NCBI GenBank assembly: GCA_022376465.1
Contig: JACDTU010000010.1
Span: 310,001-374,000 of the forward strand
DNA from: Cubamyces lactineus
Lineage: Eukaryota > Basidiomycota > Agaricomycetes > Polyporales > Polyporaceae
Length of the DNA stretch: 64,000 nt
Reading direction: 5' to 3'
Shown here: in pieces, positions 23,952-36,407 of the stretch
How positions within the stretch are numbered: the stretch's first letter is position 1
How the letters are laid out: the number at the start of each line of letters is the position of its first letter
Translations under genes and position numbers: made by a program
The notes under the pieces: model-generated
Seen by the model: the letters and a program-made list of their open reading frames with translations, nothing else
Databases searched by the model: none
Told to the model about the DNA's origin: nothing

Positions 23952-25033
23952 ATGTCGTTCCCTCCCGTAGAGCGTCAGCTCATCGTATTTGACTTTGACT
24001 GGTCGGTGTTTCCAAGCTTGTATCGAGGACTGACATCTAATGCACTCGGTTCGGTGTAGGTCTCTCGCGGATCAGGACTCGGATAGATGGGTGTTCGAGG
24101 TTCTCGCCCCCAAGCTGCGCAAGAAGATGAAGGAGCTCAAGAAGGAAGTCCAATGGACCGATCTTGTGTGAGATAGCCGTAGACGTTATGCATCGCAAAC
24201 GCCCTTCTAATGCCCACATCAGTGCACAATCCCTCAAGGAGCTACATGAGCTCGGTGGGACGAGGCAGGAGATCGAGGACACGCTTCGGATTATGCCCTT
24301 CGTCGGTATATCTTATTGTGTATGGTGTTGCACGCCATTGAATCAGCATCTAGCACCCCGCGATGGTCCGCGGTACCTCGGCGCTCAAGTCGAGAGGCAA
24401 GACTACGTTCTTCTGTCTGTCTAACGCCAACATCGTCTTCATCACCACGATCTTGAAGGCAAGCGCCCTAACCCGACCGTGCGTGCGTATGCTGACGCTA
24501 TCCACGCCAACAGTCCAAAGGCCTCGAAAACCTGTTTGACGAGATCGTCACCAACCCCGCCGAGTGGGACCCATCAGGTCTACTCAAGCTGCGCAGGCGA
24601 ATTGACCCATCGGGGCCCCAGCACGAATGCAAAGTCGGCTGCAGCCCCAACATGTGCAAAGGTATGCTCGTGTTCGAAGACACTATGCGCAATAGGACGA
24701 GAATTAAATACTAACCATCTACAGGTGATGAGCTCGAGGCGTTCCTGAAGAGGCACCAGCCCGAGTTTGACCGCATCGTATACGTCGGCGACGGCTCAAA
24801 CGACTTCTGCCCCGTCCTCCGTCTTCGCAAGTGCGTGCATCTCCTCATCTCTCCAGGATAGCGAATTCGCTAACCGCGTGATGCGATGATACAGGCAAGA
24901 CGTCGTGTTCTGCAGGCGCTACCGCGGCCTGTACGACCTCATTCGGCCGTACGAGGAGGAGGGCCGTCTGCACTGTCAAGTTAGGTACTGGACGGGTGCT
25001 TGGGAGGCCGAGGCACTCTTGGATCAGCTATAG
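23952..25033 (+). CDS. HAD-superfamily phosphatase of the PHOSPHO1/PHOSPHO2 family
   Basis: This is a small cytosolic HAD hydrolase. Animal relatives act on phosphocholine/phosphoethanolamine (PHOSPHO1) or pyridoxal phosphate (PHOSPHO2); the fungal substrate cannot be read from sequence. The catalytic motif DxDx appears as 'LIVFDFDWSLADQDSDRWV', split by the first intron. The first Asp is the nucleophile and the DQDSD context is family-typical. Motif III/IV is 'RIVYVGDGSNDFCPVLRLR'. The central part includes 'HECKVGCSPNMCKGDELEAF', whose Cys pattern is also usual in the family. The end reads 'RYWTGAWEAEALLDQL' and stop. Six or so introns leave about 250 residues. One intron near 24303 probably uses the donor GTCGGT, so that PF is followed by HPAMVRG. 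Confidence 0.9.
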
Positions 25034-25782
25034 GTGTCGCATTCGGGGAATACTGGTGTGAGGGAGACGTGTGAATCGCAGGGAGTTGGATGTATAGTGT
25101 AGAGCATAGATCTGTACTGTTGATGAACAATGTCGCGCGATCGATCAACGCGAATACGTGCTTGGTGCTTACGACGCGCGCGCATCAGTGCCAGAAGCTC
25201 AAGTCCTCTGTGCATGTCTCGGAGCAACGCTTAGATGTGAATTGTGATGAGAGAGACGAGTACAGCCATGACTGCGCGATTGTACACATTGTGATTGGGG
25301 AGAGCGCGAGGTGCGAAAGAAGGAGAGAGGAAAGAAGAAGCAAAGTGAGAATATTGGACGAGTCCATAGGAGGGCGGCGACGTCGACGCGAACCAGCACA
25401 TCCACTGGGCGGATCGTGATCGTAACAGTTGCTGTAGTACGAGGTACGAGGTACGAGATGCGATGGGGGCCAAGCTACACTTTGCGTATGTATGCGTGAA
25501 TGCATGGTTGGGAGGCGGGAGAGCGAAAGCAGGAACGGCCTTGCACGGCATGATAGGTCACGTAACAACGGCCACGACGAAGACGACGCGAGGCAAGAGC
25601 AAGTCTCGGGGAAGAATGTACCAGCAAGAGGGTCTCAAGGCGAAACAGCGCAGGAACGTCCAGCCATGCCCCCTCCTCCTCCTTCTCTCGGAGCAGGAGG
25701 CAACAAGAAGCACAACCTATCGATCATACAGCGCCCGCGAGCTCGCCGCGCAGCGTTCAAAGGATTGGTAATTTGAGGCGCC
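25034..25782. other. Convergent intergenic stretch between the phosphatase and YAK1
   Basis: These 749 bases contain the two 3' untranslated regions. The + strand is purine-rich near 25310-25340 (a GAGAGAGGAAAGAAGAAG-type run). No gene is visible. Confidence 0.5.
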
Positions 25783-28700
25783 TCACTGGGTCCATAGCTC
25801 CATCCCGCTCTTCCGCCGCGCCTCCTTGGCGCTCGCCTGCCCCTGTGCGTCCGTGCCGACAAACGGATTTCTCTGCTGGTTGTTCCCAAGCGCATGCCCA
25901 GCGGGCACGACGCCCGCGCCATAGAACGACGGCTGCACGCTCTGCTGCGGGGGTGCGACCTGCCTCGGGGCGCCACCGCCGCCGCCGCCACCAGCCTGGC
26001 TCTGCGAGCCGCCACCGGACGAGTTGTACGGCCCGTACTGATCGGGCTGCAGCGGGACGTACATCGCGCTGAGGTCTCCGCGGCGCTCAACGGCGTCGAA
26101 CGGGGTGGACGCCGCCTGGCCGCCCTGCTGCGCGTACGTCGCGGCATACCTGTTGCCCGTCGTGGTCGCGTTACTCGCGTACGCCTGGGGCGGGCTCGGG
26201 ATGATGTTCGTCGACGAGGACATGAAGAGATTGCTCGCCGGGTCGGTGTGCGCCGCGTTCCGCGCGGTCGCGAGGATGACGTCCTTACGGTCTTCGTCCA
26301 CGACCATCGCGTTCGGCTGGAACGAGTGCGCAAGGCCGGATGTCGGCGGGTGGTACCGCCCAGATGCGCCCCCGTGGCCCCAAGCCGACAAGCCTTGCGC
26401 CGCAGCTATCTCCGCTTGCTGCTGCAGATATTCCAATTGAGGATATGGCTGTGCCGCAGCGGCCTTGCCCTGCTGTCTCCGCTCCCACTCTTTGAGCGCG
26501 TCGTCCCGCTTCAGGACGGGCGTAAGCGCCTTGCGACCGCCGATGACGTCCTGGTTCATGTGCTGCAACCGGGCCAGAGCGGGCGGGATGTTGTCCATTC
26601 CATTCGCATTGTGGATCGTGTTCGAACGTGCGCGTGCGGTGTAGTACGACTGACCCGGGGGCGCCGGGTTCAAGTGTTGTGGGATGGCGAACCCGCCCGC
26701 CGTCGATTGTCCCGAGTACTGGGGCACATCGGTGTTCACGTTTAGATGTCCGTGTGAGGTCTGGTGCGTGAGCGCACGATGTGATGACGAGGATGAGGAC
26801 GGGTACTGCTGCTGCGACGCGTAGTTGTTCGACCCGGTGCTGTCATGCGACCCGCCATACGACGACGAGTGAGACTGGTTGGCTGCCGGCTGGAGATACG
26901 GGTTTCTGAACACGTTCTGCGCTGCCTGCGAAGCCGCTTGCGCCTGGGCAGTGTACGCCTGATGTTGCGCGAGGTGCTGGTTGTACGAAGCAGCGTCTTG
27001 GTATGCACGTGTTCCCTTGGGTTGTGAAGGAACCAAGCCGCCATATGGCCGTTTCGAGTTGGCATTTGCACTCGTGGACGGCGTGGAGGCAGATTGCTGC
27101 GGTGTCGTGCTGGCGGACATTGGCTAGACAAAACCTCAACGCCACGTACTACGGTCGGACGATAGATGTACTCACGCTCCAAGGACCCGTCCATTTCTCT
27201 CCTGTGATGAACGGGTGTTGCCGCGCCTGTTGCGGTGACCAACGTTCGATCGGGTTCATGTTCAGCAGGCCCTGTACGAAGTCGATAAATGCAGCACGAT
27301 TGTTCATTTCTGCACAGCCCACATTGTGTCAGAACAACTCAATGTCCAAGAGAAGTAGGTTGCTTACCCTTCTCAATCTCGTGCTGTTGTCGTGAGGACG
27401 ACTTGAACGCAGGCATGGGTGCCTGGCGGATGATCTCGGGTAGCGAGTTCGCCTTGAAGTACTGCTTCCCGGGTTGCTCGTTAGTATTATGCTCGCGAGA
27501 GTATTGCTCGAGGCTCTTCAGGCGATACTTCTTGTGCCCGAACTGATCCACGTAAGTGTCGAAAAACTGGCTCGTCTGCTTGCCCATGTCCAGCATGTAT
27601 TGCGGCGGTAGCCTGCAGCCTAGCGTTAGAGCCGGGTCGAAAGCGCTACGGAAGAGAAGGTGTACGTACCCGAGCATCTCCACAATACGTGTGATCTGGT
27701 TATATTCGCTCGTGCCGGGGAAGAGGGGCAGGCCCAAGAACAGCTCCACTGCGATGCAGCCGAGGGACCACATGTCGATGGCCGCAGTGTATGGAATCCC
27801 GAGAAGGACCTCCGGTGAGCGGTAGAACCGCGATTGAATGTACGTGTAGACGGTCTGCCGCTCATGACACGCAGAACCGAAGTCAATCACCTTGATCTGG
27901 GGTGATTGCAACCTAGACAAAAACGTCGCATATTAATATCCAGGAACGGTGGCGCAGGAGGGGGGGGAGACTTACGATTTGAGCAGGATATTTTCGGGTT
28001 TCAGGTCGCAATGGATGAGCCGTGCTTCCTTGAGCACTGTCAGCGCGTCTAGCAATTGCGCTGTGAAGACCTTGACGAGCTGGGTACTGAGTCCTTGGAA
28101 TTGGTTTTGCTTGATCAACTCGTAGAGGTTGGATGACAGAAGCTCAAAGACTAGGCACAGATGGTTTTTGTGGATGAAGGAGTCCCGCAGTCGGAGGATG
28201 TGATGCTCGTCATTCGGGTCGCATTGTTGGTTCAGCTGCCGATCATGCTCAGTATCACAGAGCTACGTCGGGTGATTCGGAAGCGAACGTACCAATTCAA
28301 GGATCGTCACCTCCATCATACTCTGGTTGAAGTACGCGGGCTTGTTCTTCACTACTTTGACCGCGACTACCTCGTGCGTCTTCATGTTCTGACATTTCAC
28401 CACCTGCCCAAACGTTCCCTGTCCCAGGATATCTAGGATGAGGTACCTGACACATGTGTCAGCTTAGTATCCGGACGTATGCTCAGACGAAATGACAGAT
28501 AGACGCACTTGTGTCCGTCATCCGTGCCAAGCCAGTCATTCACGTAGAGGATGTAATCGTAGTCTTCATTGTCGTACCCATCGTTGTGTACCGGCTTGCT
28601 CGGCTTCGTGAGCACCCGACGTGGGTTGTGGGTGGACTCGTACTTGAACTGCGGATTGCAGATATGGTACGTCTCCACGATATTTGTCGTCAGCTGCTTG

Positions 28701-29912
28701 AGCGGCTATAGCGAGCATGGAATCAGCACACGGCGACCGTCGAGGCACAGCGCATCTAATAATGTCACGCACCGTTATCGGCACCCCATTGCCATCCACC
28801 CTGCGTGCAACGGGCTGGGTAATCAAAGGCCGTAGTTCCCGACGGTCATGCACGCGTCTGAGCCCGGAAGCGCGGCGCTTCGGAGGGGGCGGCTCCACGG
28901 CCATGGGCTGATGTTCTTGTGCGAAGAATTGGGCCGAGCCGTGGGGCGGCGCATGGCTAAACGACAAAGGGGTCGCAGGCTGGGATACAGATGTCTGGCG
29001 GGGATGCCTCTGCGCCGAGAGGCTGTTTGACGAGGGTGCAGGACTGGTCGTGTCCATCGGGTATGCGCTTGAGTACAAGGTTTGTTGTCCGGCCGATTGT
29101 GGAGAATACGCGGCAGAGGGGATGGGTGGTGAGACCGCGTCGCCCTTGCTCTGCGAATGCGAACGCGAGTGAGTTTGTGAATGGTATGCGCCCCCTGTGA
29201 AAGACTTCTGCTCCGCTGTTGGAGAGTAAGGGTAGGAGGTCGATGCAGGAGAGGTATACTGTTGTGGCGAGTAAGGGTCAAGAAGATTGTTGCTTTGAGG
29301 TGCTCTGTGAGGCGAGCGTGGAGCCCGCGACGAGCTTGACTCGTGTTGAGTCTGGCTTCTCTTGGGTGTGTGCATATTGGGACCGGTGTAATAGGCATCC
29401 TGATAGGGATCTGAAGCGGCCGTACCCCCCGCTGCATTGCCTCCTCCCCCCTGCTGAGCTCCGTGGAAGGCCATGGGCGGCGGATAGAGAGACTGGGGAG
29501 TGTGTCTCTGACTGGTGTCACCGTCTACATGGAACGCTCCCTCAAGGTCATCTTGGAGATGTGGACGACGACCTCTTGAAGAAGCACTGGTAGATCCTCC
29601 AAGCGAAAGGCTTCGGGCAAGGCCGCCCGCAGAATATGGCGACGAGTTCATGCCGAACTGCTGATCTTCGTCGAGGAGCTGGTTTATGCGGGGCTGCCTT
29701 GACGAACTGGATGGTGGCTGATGGATTGGAGGCAAACGATTCGGGGCCTGTGGTGGCGGGCCCTGAGGGTAGAGATAGGATGCCTGTGCAGCGGACTGAG
29801 CAGCCTGGGCAGAGGAGGAGAAGTTGTCGTGCATGGGTTGGGTGTGCCAACGGGGGAGATCGAAGTCCTCGTTTGTACCGGTCATGTAGGCAAGCAGTTC
29901 GGGTTCTGACAT
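25783..29912 (-). CDS. YAK1: DYRK-family protein kinase Yak1
   Basis: Yak1 is a growth-inhibiting kinase that acts opposite PKA/TOR in nutrient and stress signalling. The protein of about 1,200 residues has a long Gln/Ser/Pro-rich N-terminal region starting [20 protein letters not shown]. The DYRK-homology box and kinase domain follow, then a 445-residue low-complexity tail ending [11 protein letters not shown]. Kinase motifs are the glycine loop '[14 protein letters not shown]', the Lys strand '[11 protein letters not shown]', the catalytic loop '[13 protein letters not shown]', and DFG with the DYRK activation loop '[20 protein letters not shown]', whose Tyr-x-Tyr is the autophosphorylation site. 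'[13 protein letters not shown]' lies at the domain end. The start is set at 29912. A longer open frame upstream begins with GTG and is not a eukaryotic start. Seven introns cluster in the kinase part. Confidence 0.94.
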
Positions 29913-30402
29913 GAAACTGGGACGTGAGAGAGCAGAGGAGGACACGAACTGCGTGTACTACGGACAGAGAGGAGCCCCTGAGAGATGGTGGTGGGAGAGA
30001 AGGAGGGGAGCTCGCTGTTTGGGACGACGAGGAGAGGAGCAAGAGTGATGAGGAAAGAGCAACGAGGCCCGATCGTGGAGAGCGCCGAGCCGCACAGCGC
30101 AGCGCAGAATCAGTGCAAGATCCAACTCAGATGACGACCGAATCCCCAGCGTCCGCGTCCGCAACGTCCAACGTCCTCTCGCCAGTTCTCAGCCGGCCTC
30201 GAGGCTGCTGAGCTCCCATCGCCTCCGAATGTCGTTCATTGCCTGCTGACTCCCCCCAGTCCCTCGGCTAGCGCTGTTGCTGCCTTATTATCGATCGTCT
30301 TATCATCTTGTTCTCTCCTGACAAATCCTCCGTCCTCGTACATAGCACTACATCGTTATGGTAATTCCCTTCACTACACATCCTGACACCTTGGCCACCA
30401 TT
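29913..30402. promoter_or_regulatory. YAK1 promoter and leader region
   Basis: These 490 bases lie between PAC4 and YAK1, which point the same way. The stretch just upstream of YAK1 (29970-30060) is purine-rich on the + strand, so pyrimidine-rich in the YAK1 direction, as expected for a fungal leader. No gene is visible. Confidence 0.45.
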
Positions 30403-31058
30403 CTACGCCATCTCGTGCGACTTGACCGTGTCGACGACCGCCCGCTCTATCGCGAGCAGCAGCTTCCCTTCCTGCCCCATGGATCCCAGAGAGGGCGGCA
30501 TATCGATTGACAGGAAGATCTGTTTCTTGAAGCGGCGAGCTACTCCGGTGATGCCGACGGCGCGTGCCAGTCCCACAACATCGCGGTTATAACAGCCCCG
30601 GTCAGCGCATACCCCTACGCAAGCAAGAGCGCGGAACATATCACCAAGACGCTGTGCCATGGATAGCGCGGCCTCTGAGCTTGAAGAGCGATACAGCGGC
30701 GTGGCCGCAGCAGGTGTGCCTGGCTTTGAGAGCGAATGCAAGAATGTTCAGTCGACTCGATCAAGACAACCACCGCGAAACCTCTCCGCCACAGGACCCA
30801 TGGCGCGAGCGGACGCACCGTCTCTCTGGCCGGCATGGCACATGCCCAGTCCTTGGCAAGACATCCCTGCAGAGGGGCATCTGCTATTTGCTCTTGATCG
30901 ACATCGGTGGTGCCAACCCAGAGCATGTAGGTGTCTACAAGGCGCGTAGTCTGAACTGCAAGAGCAGGTAGCGCGAGGTCGGCCGGTGGAAAGTATCGGG
31001 TGTCGACTTGTATCCGTGGCTGCATAACCGAGCTGTCGCTCTGTGTACCTGAAGACAT
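30403..31058 (-). CDS. Proteasome assembly chaperone 4 (PAC4-like)
   Basis: PAC4 pairs with PAC3 to help build the alpha ring of the 20S proteasome. The start is MSSGTQSDSSVMQPRIQVDT. The family core follows: 'LVDTYMLWVGTTDVDQEQ', then 'LQGCLAKDWACAMPARET'. After an intron come 'PGTPAAATPLYRSSSSEAAL' and 'SMAQRL', and after a second intron 'ARRFKKQIFLSIDMPPSLG'. The end is 'LLLAIERAVVDTVKSHEMA' and stop. The 'LVDxYMLWxG' strand and the 'MAQRLARRFKKQIFLS' helix-strand unit, split by the second intron, are the best diagnostic features. Three exons give a protein of roughly 150 residues, right for this small beta-barrel family. It shares a 273-bp divergent promoter with the GRF-domain gene. Confidence 0.85.
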
Positions 31059-31331
31059 TATGTGAATTATAGCACGCAGTCGGTCGTGCTCAACGTTAGA
31101 GCGACGGCAAGAGTCAAGCTGGAGGAGGACGCGTACGGTTAACGCCAATTAGATTAGAGTGCGGACCGCGGGTGACGCCCGCCTTTCCAAAACGGGCTGA
31201 GAGCGGAAGGCGGATTATCACCATTCACTGACGCTGACTTGCACTAGTGCCACTGTCTCTGCTCAGGACCCCTAGCATGGCGAACAAGCCCCTCTAATTA
31301 CAACCACCACCACCACCATCCATCGGACGCC

Positions 31332-33175
31332 ATGTCCTACACATCGTCTCACTCAGTGCAGAGCTTCGTGAATGAGCTAGCACCTGTCAACGACCGAGCT
31401 CAAGTTGTTTGCCCCACACACGGCCTACCTGCGAGCCGCCGAACAAGCCATACCTCGAAGAATCCCAATAGGTAAGCTACTGAGGGCCGCCATATGGTGT
31501 TTAGCAGTTGACAGTCTGCGCCGTAGGGATTTTTACGCTTGTTCAAAGCAGTCTGATAGTTGCAAGTTCTTCAGTGAGTCGATATATGCTAGAACAATAG
31601 ACAATCACTTACAGCTTACCTGTCGCCAGTGTGGGCAGACGACCCAAAGCTCCTCTCTGCTCTGAGTTCTATGAGAGAGAGCTTGAACATGCCGCCTACA
31701 ACGCCACAGCAACCCAAGTCATCGCAAGCAATGCGCGCCTTTGCCTCGCGGTCACCCACTCTAGCTGCCGCATCCCAGAAGCGTCCACGCACTCCGAGCC
31801 CATCGCCAAGTACGAGCATTGGCAATCATGGAGCGGGAAATGCGAAACATCGACGGGTTGAATCCGTAGCACACGGTGGAGGGTGGCACAGTGGTCCCAC
31901 CCCTAGCGACACGTCTTCTCAGCGGACGGAGCATGCGACCGATAGCGGGGGCGCGATCCAGGACGCTAAGAAGATGGCACGTTTGAAAAGCATAGAAGAA
32001 GCTTTGCTTTCTGTCCACGACACTCCTCGTGATCCTCCACCAGCCCCCTCAAGTGGTTCTGTGTTACGCGAAAATATTTCAGAACCCCACTCATCCTCCC
32101 CTCATCAGAGCCGTTCTGATGTTCCAATACATCCCACACCTCGTTCGGTATCACAAAACATACCGAACCGCAAGAGCTTCTCTGGACAAACACAGAACGC
32201 CCAAACCGAAGCCGACACCTCCATCAACATGGAAGAGTTGGAGTCAAAGGCAGTGCAGTCCCTACTAGACGACGACACCAGCAACATCTACGAAGACTAC
32301 GAGAGCGCGTCGATGACTTCGAGCGCGATAGGCACTTCGCTCGCCGCAGCCGGTGGTCGCGCCGGTCCTTCGCGCGCGCCCCAATACCGGATGCCGGAGG
32401 GGCCACAGGGTTCGGGGGCTGAACGTACCGCCTGGTCCCCGGCACCTCCCCAGACCCCTGGACGAGATGGTCCTCCGCGTATATTTGCGCCCGGTGGGAA
32501 CGAGGGCGCGCACAATCCCATTATGCTTCCGACCCCTCCTACCAGTTCCCAGACGCAATATGGCTCTGGAGCGGGGGCTGGACCGTCGACGACGCAGAGA
32601 GGAAGGTCCTTTTACCAGGATGTGCAGGCTTCGCCCACACCGTCGAAGGGCAGCTCCGCCGATCGAAGTCAGCATTGGCAGATGGTGCAAGATGATCCGG
32701 TGCGCGTGCAGTCTAAGTGTCGACGGATATCGAAGGCGAGGGGGCTGATGCATGTTTCTTTTCTTGTTTTGCTGCCGGCTGGTCAAATTTGCAGGAGAAC
32801 CCCTTCCAAGGCCGTGCTGTCGCACAACGGGCTGCTTCGCCGACCCCGACCGTGATGTCGGTGGCAGATAGCGTGGGCGGGGGGACAGCGGGAGCACTGA
32901 CAAGTGACTCGATCGCTGCCCACATTGCATCTCTGCAGGGCATCCCAGAGTACATCGCGAAGCTCGAGCGGAGAGAGAAAGCGGCACGGAAGAGTGCAGA
33001 GGTCAAGGGACGAAAGATTGCTCAGCTCGAGAAAGAGGTCGAACGGTGCGTGCGCGTGGTGCGGTACCGCGATGCGCTCCTCTTGCTGACTGCGGGCCAT
33101 GTAAACCTTACCAGGCTCAGGAAGGAGAAACGCGCATTGGAGGAGACCGTGGCGGCACTCCAGATGCGCCGTTGA
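31332..33175 (+). CDS. GRF-type zinc-finger protein with C-terminal coiled coil (522 aa)
   Basis: Five exons (31332-31471, 31527-31573, 31630-32699, 32795-33045, 33115-33175) join in frame to 522 residues. Splicing exons 1 to 3 assembles a GRF zinc finger near residues 30-68: CPTHGLPASRRTSHTSKNPN, then RDFYACSKQSDSCKFFMWAD. It has the C-x-x-H, F-Y-x-C and C-x-F-F-x-W spacing seen in APE2, NEIL3 and TOP3A, where GRF modules bind single-stranded DNA. A long Ser/Pro-rich disordered middle follows, including an acidic patch 'LLDDDTSNIYEDYESAS'. A basic/acidic coiled coil ends the protein ('YIAKLERREKAARKSAEVKG', 'LRKEKRALEETVAALQMRR'). No enzymatic domain is visible, so this is a possible DNA-binding adaptor of unknown role. 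The second exon has only 47 bases and is easily missed. A CCA-rich run precedes the ATG. Confidence 0.85.
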
Positions 33176-36100
33176 CAGCTTGCCGACGCCGTCCCGCTGG
33201 CATCGTGCTGCCGCCCTCGCTGTCTTTCTTGCTCGTTTTGTCGTCGTGCTCTGTTCCAGCAACTTTCTAGAGCATTCATGCTCTGCGCTCGCCCCATCCT
33301 GTCGATCGTGCTCACGCTCTGTTCTGTTTTTTCTTGCTCTCGTGTCATGCTACCCCGCACTCGTCACCTACGTCCCACGCTGTCCACGCTTTCGAGAGAG
33401 ACGGAACGGATAGTCGGGGCTCTTGCCTCTTCGATGTTTCCTCTCCGTCGGGCCGCCCTGCAGTCCCGAATCCATGGCCAGGGTGCGCGGGCCCCGTCTG
33501 TTCGTATTTGCCAAGTGTTCTTATTGTATTACTATGCTTGTCTGTGATCGTTCGCGCGCTTCGTATGTTCTCCCGGCGTTCATTTGTCCATACGGATGCA
33601 TACTGACGCTCCCGTATAGAAGTGTACACTATTGCCGCAGTAATCGCGCCGTACTGCAATTCAGGGCGTTGTTTGTTCTATATCCATGTCCCATTAAGAT
33701 TGAAGATCTGATACCGACTAGAATTCCCTCGCGCTGCAAGATCTTGCGTTAAGTGTGTCAGCGCTCGACAGAACGCTAACTGCGTGAACGTCGTCCTCGA
33801 GGGTGCGTGAACTTTCGCAGCGCACCCCCTGTGACTGAATAGGATCCTAGACATGAGAGGTCGTCATCTACCCTGCCAAGGCCTTCTTGCAATCTATCAT
33901 CGCGAACTATCATGCACGCTCATTGTACTCGAAGAATCAAGTGCTCGCTCGACGTTCGTTGTATGGCCGCAGTCTCTCATCCAGGGCAAGCAGAGTAATA
34001 GACAAGAAGCAGTTTGCTCCGCGGACTTGCTGTCAAGATGAGGTTGCTACCGAGCGAATCAGAGCAACGTGGGGATGGCGTCAAGCGTGCTCACCCACGC
34101 AGTATAATGACCGCGCTTTGCGACACAGTCTCGTTTGGTGCGCACCTGCCTCACTCCCGCGCCGGGCGCCCCTCGCAGTCCGATGAAAATCAGATAGCCA
34201 TCGCCTGGTATTGCAGGATCGCACAAGTGAGTTGAGTGTCGACGGCGTTGTGCGAGGCAGGACTAAGAAAGATCCGACCAGTCAGCTTCTCGCATTGTTT
34301 GGCACCCACGCTCGACACAGCTGCCTACGTCATCGCCGCGACACGACCTCGAGGGCTAGCGGATCGCTCTCGACGACAGCTGTCCAGCTGCGCGAACAGG
34401 TCATCGACTGCCTTTGCGGAGGGGTGCGCGAGAGCGCACGGGTCGACCGAAGCCTGTCTCCCGCACGATTGCCGGTCAGCCGGGGGTCCGTTCTGACAGG
34501 GCACTGGGAACGTCGGCCGTGTCGCCGCCATGTCCAGCCTCTCCTTTCCGGCCACTGCACTTGTTTTCAGGCACGGCGGGGCGCATGGGGTGGACACGGT
34601 CGTGTCGTGGTCGGGCACGCACCTGCCCACACTCGCTCGCATAGGCTCCCGAAGGCACCCCCGCCCTGTGCTTCTCAAGCTCGTCAAAGTCGAGGGCGCA
34701 AATGCAATCGCGATCCATCCGCGCGTCGATATGACGCTGCTGTGGTTCCGGTACAGGCAGCTCGGCCGTGGCTGTCAGACGCGTCGAAGCTCGGACAGCC
34801 GTCCCGGCAGATGTGTCCAATGGCGGGACATAACGGCTCAGAATGCGCAGTCGCCTTGGATGCGGGTCTAGACGAGGATGTCGGGGCGAACAGGGTGAAC
34901 AAGCTGAAGGGTACGAAGGGTATGTTGTTGTATGAAGGCGTTATGAGGGTCTCCCTTACGTTGCTGATCAGTACGCCGTTGCAGTTGACCACAATCCAGA
35001 CAGCCCGTTTGCAGAAAGCGGTCATCGTGTTCTTCGCTGAAGTTGAGTAGATGGTGCAGCCGAATGCTTCTCTGCGGTCGCCGCCCGTATCAGCGTGTTG
35101 GACGCGTGGTCACGAATCCTGGCGGCTGCACCGGGCAACGCCGTGGCTGCCCCTATCGCAGGAAGCCTGGTGTGGGCAACATATGCACAGAACACGGTTA
35201 TGTCGGCGCAACCATGACCAGGCATCAATGCGATTAGGAACTTAGGTGGAAGTCCTGGCAATCTCTACCGCCGTCCAATGGGGTGCGGCCTCTGAAGACG
35301 TCCGTCCTTCTCCAGGCACACGCGACCACGGCCAATGGCACGCGTTTCCCACTGCGACCAATGCGCTTGGTAAGGGCACGCAGAAGCGTCGGTCATGTCG
35401 GCGGAGAGATGCACGCTAACGGAAGGGCGTGCGGAGGCGTGGTCCGCCCGTGCGACGTCGTGGCGACCGCCAACGCTGGGGCCGGCCTTCTGTAAGGAGG
35501 CAGAGTCGCTCGAACCGGCAACTCTACACCACTCCTATGTCGAGTCTAACGGTGAAAGCCGAAAAGCCTCCCTGCGGAATCGAGTGCGTGCCCGGGGACT
35601 CGGGAACGACACAAAACCCGCGATGCGTGGGAGGCGGAAGAGAAGCCTGCGCATGTGCACCCGCCGCGCGGATTGGGCAGGTCGATAGGACTTGACGAGA
35701 TCGCGCGACATTGCACTCGTTCGGGCACATTAAGATGATACGTGTGCATTGAATAGGACGAGGTCTTCTGACGGTGATCATCCCGGGGAATACTATGCGG
35801 GTTCTCATGCGTGGGTGTCTCCAAGGGCCTGAGCTGAGCACGACATTGGTTCGTCCGATGTGCGGCAGCCGACGGTGTGAGCGACAGTAGATCATGCGCA
35901 GTGCAGACATTGCAAAAGTGACGAACACTACGGCTTCCTCATTCGTATCTTCAAATTTCAAACATCGTCCGTCAAAGTCAGAGTCTCTTTCGTCTGATCG
36001 TCCAGGGTGCTAGCTTCCTGCGTCATGTACGCCTACGGCCCATGCACTAATAGGCACCCGTGACGATTTAATACAAACAACGTTGCCGAGGATACCGCGC

Positions 36101-36407
36101 CCAAGTGGTACCCAAGATTTCACGCGCACGGAAGAATCCAGGGCCATAACCATAGCAAATAATATCAACGCATGCTAGTGATAGTACAAAGATATGTACC
36201 CTCGATGTCACTGTTCGTTCAGCACCGCGAACGGTGGAAAGTACATGAAACAGAACGTGCGAGGTTCGATGACAGACCAGGGTTCGACGTCCCAAGTTCT
36301 AGTCAACCTGCAAGATCTACACGGACGGGGGGAGTAGCAAAGGATCGTCCGTGCGCTCCAGGCGCGCTTAGCGAAATGGAAAGAGGGAGTCGGCGTAGCG
36401 ACGACGC
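33176..36407. other. Gene-poor 3.2-kb convergent interval
   Basis: Two flanking genes point towards this interval, so no promoter is required, yet it is unusually long for such a compact genome. Overlapping open frames occur on both strands, the longest at 34211-35050 (+, 279 codons). None shows a recognisable motif, compositional signature or splice-consistent extension. It may contain an old, decayed insertion or a lineage-specific gene, which I cannot decide by eye. Confidence 0.4.

Noticed and set aside
25894..26745. 283-codon open frame on the + strand
   Set aside because: It lies antisense to the low-complexity tail of YAK1, is almost pure Arg/Val/Ala from GC-rich codons, and has no motif; it is a shadow frame.
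28566..29945. YAK1 start at 29945
   Set aside because: That position is GTG. The first ATG in frame is at 29912.
34211..35050. 279-codon open frame on the + strand as a gene
   Set aside because: It is rich in Arg, His, Ser and Pro with no domain-like blocks, and comparable frames exist on the opposite strand. I kept it only as part of a gene-poor interval.
36270..36310. tRNA-like GGTTCGA loop
   Set aside because: The flanking bases do not pair into a T-stem, and no acceptor stem or anticodon arm can be drawn around it.
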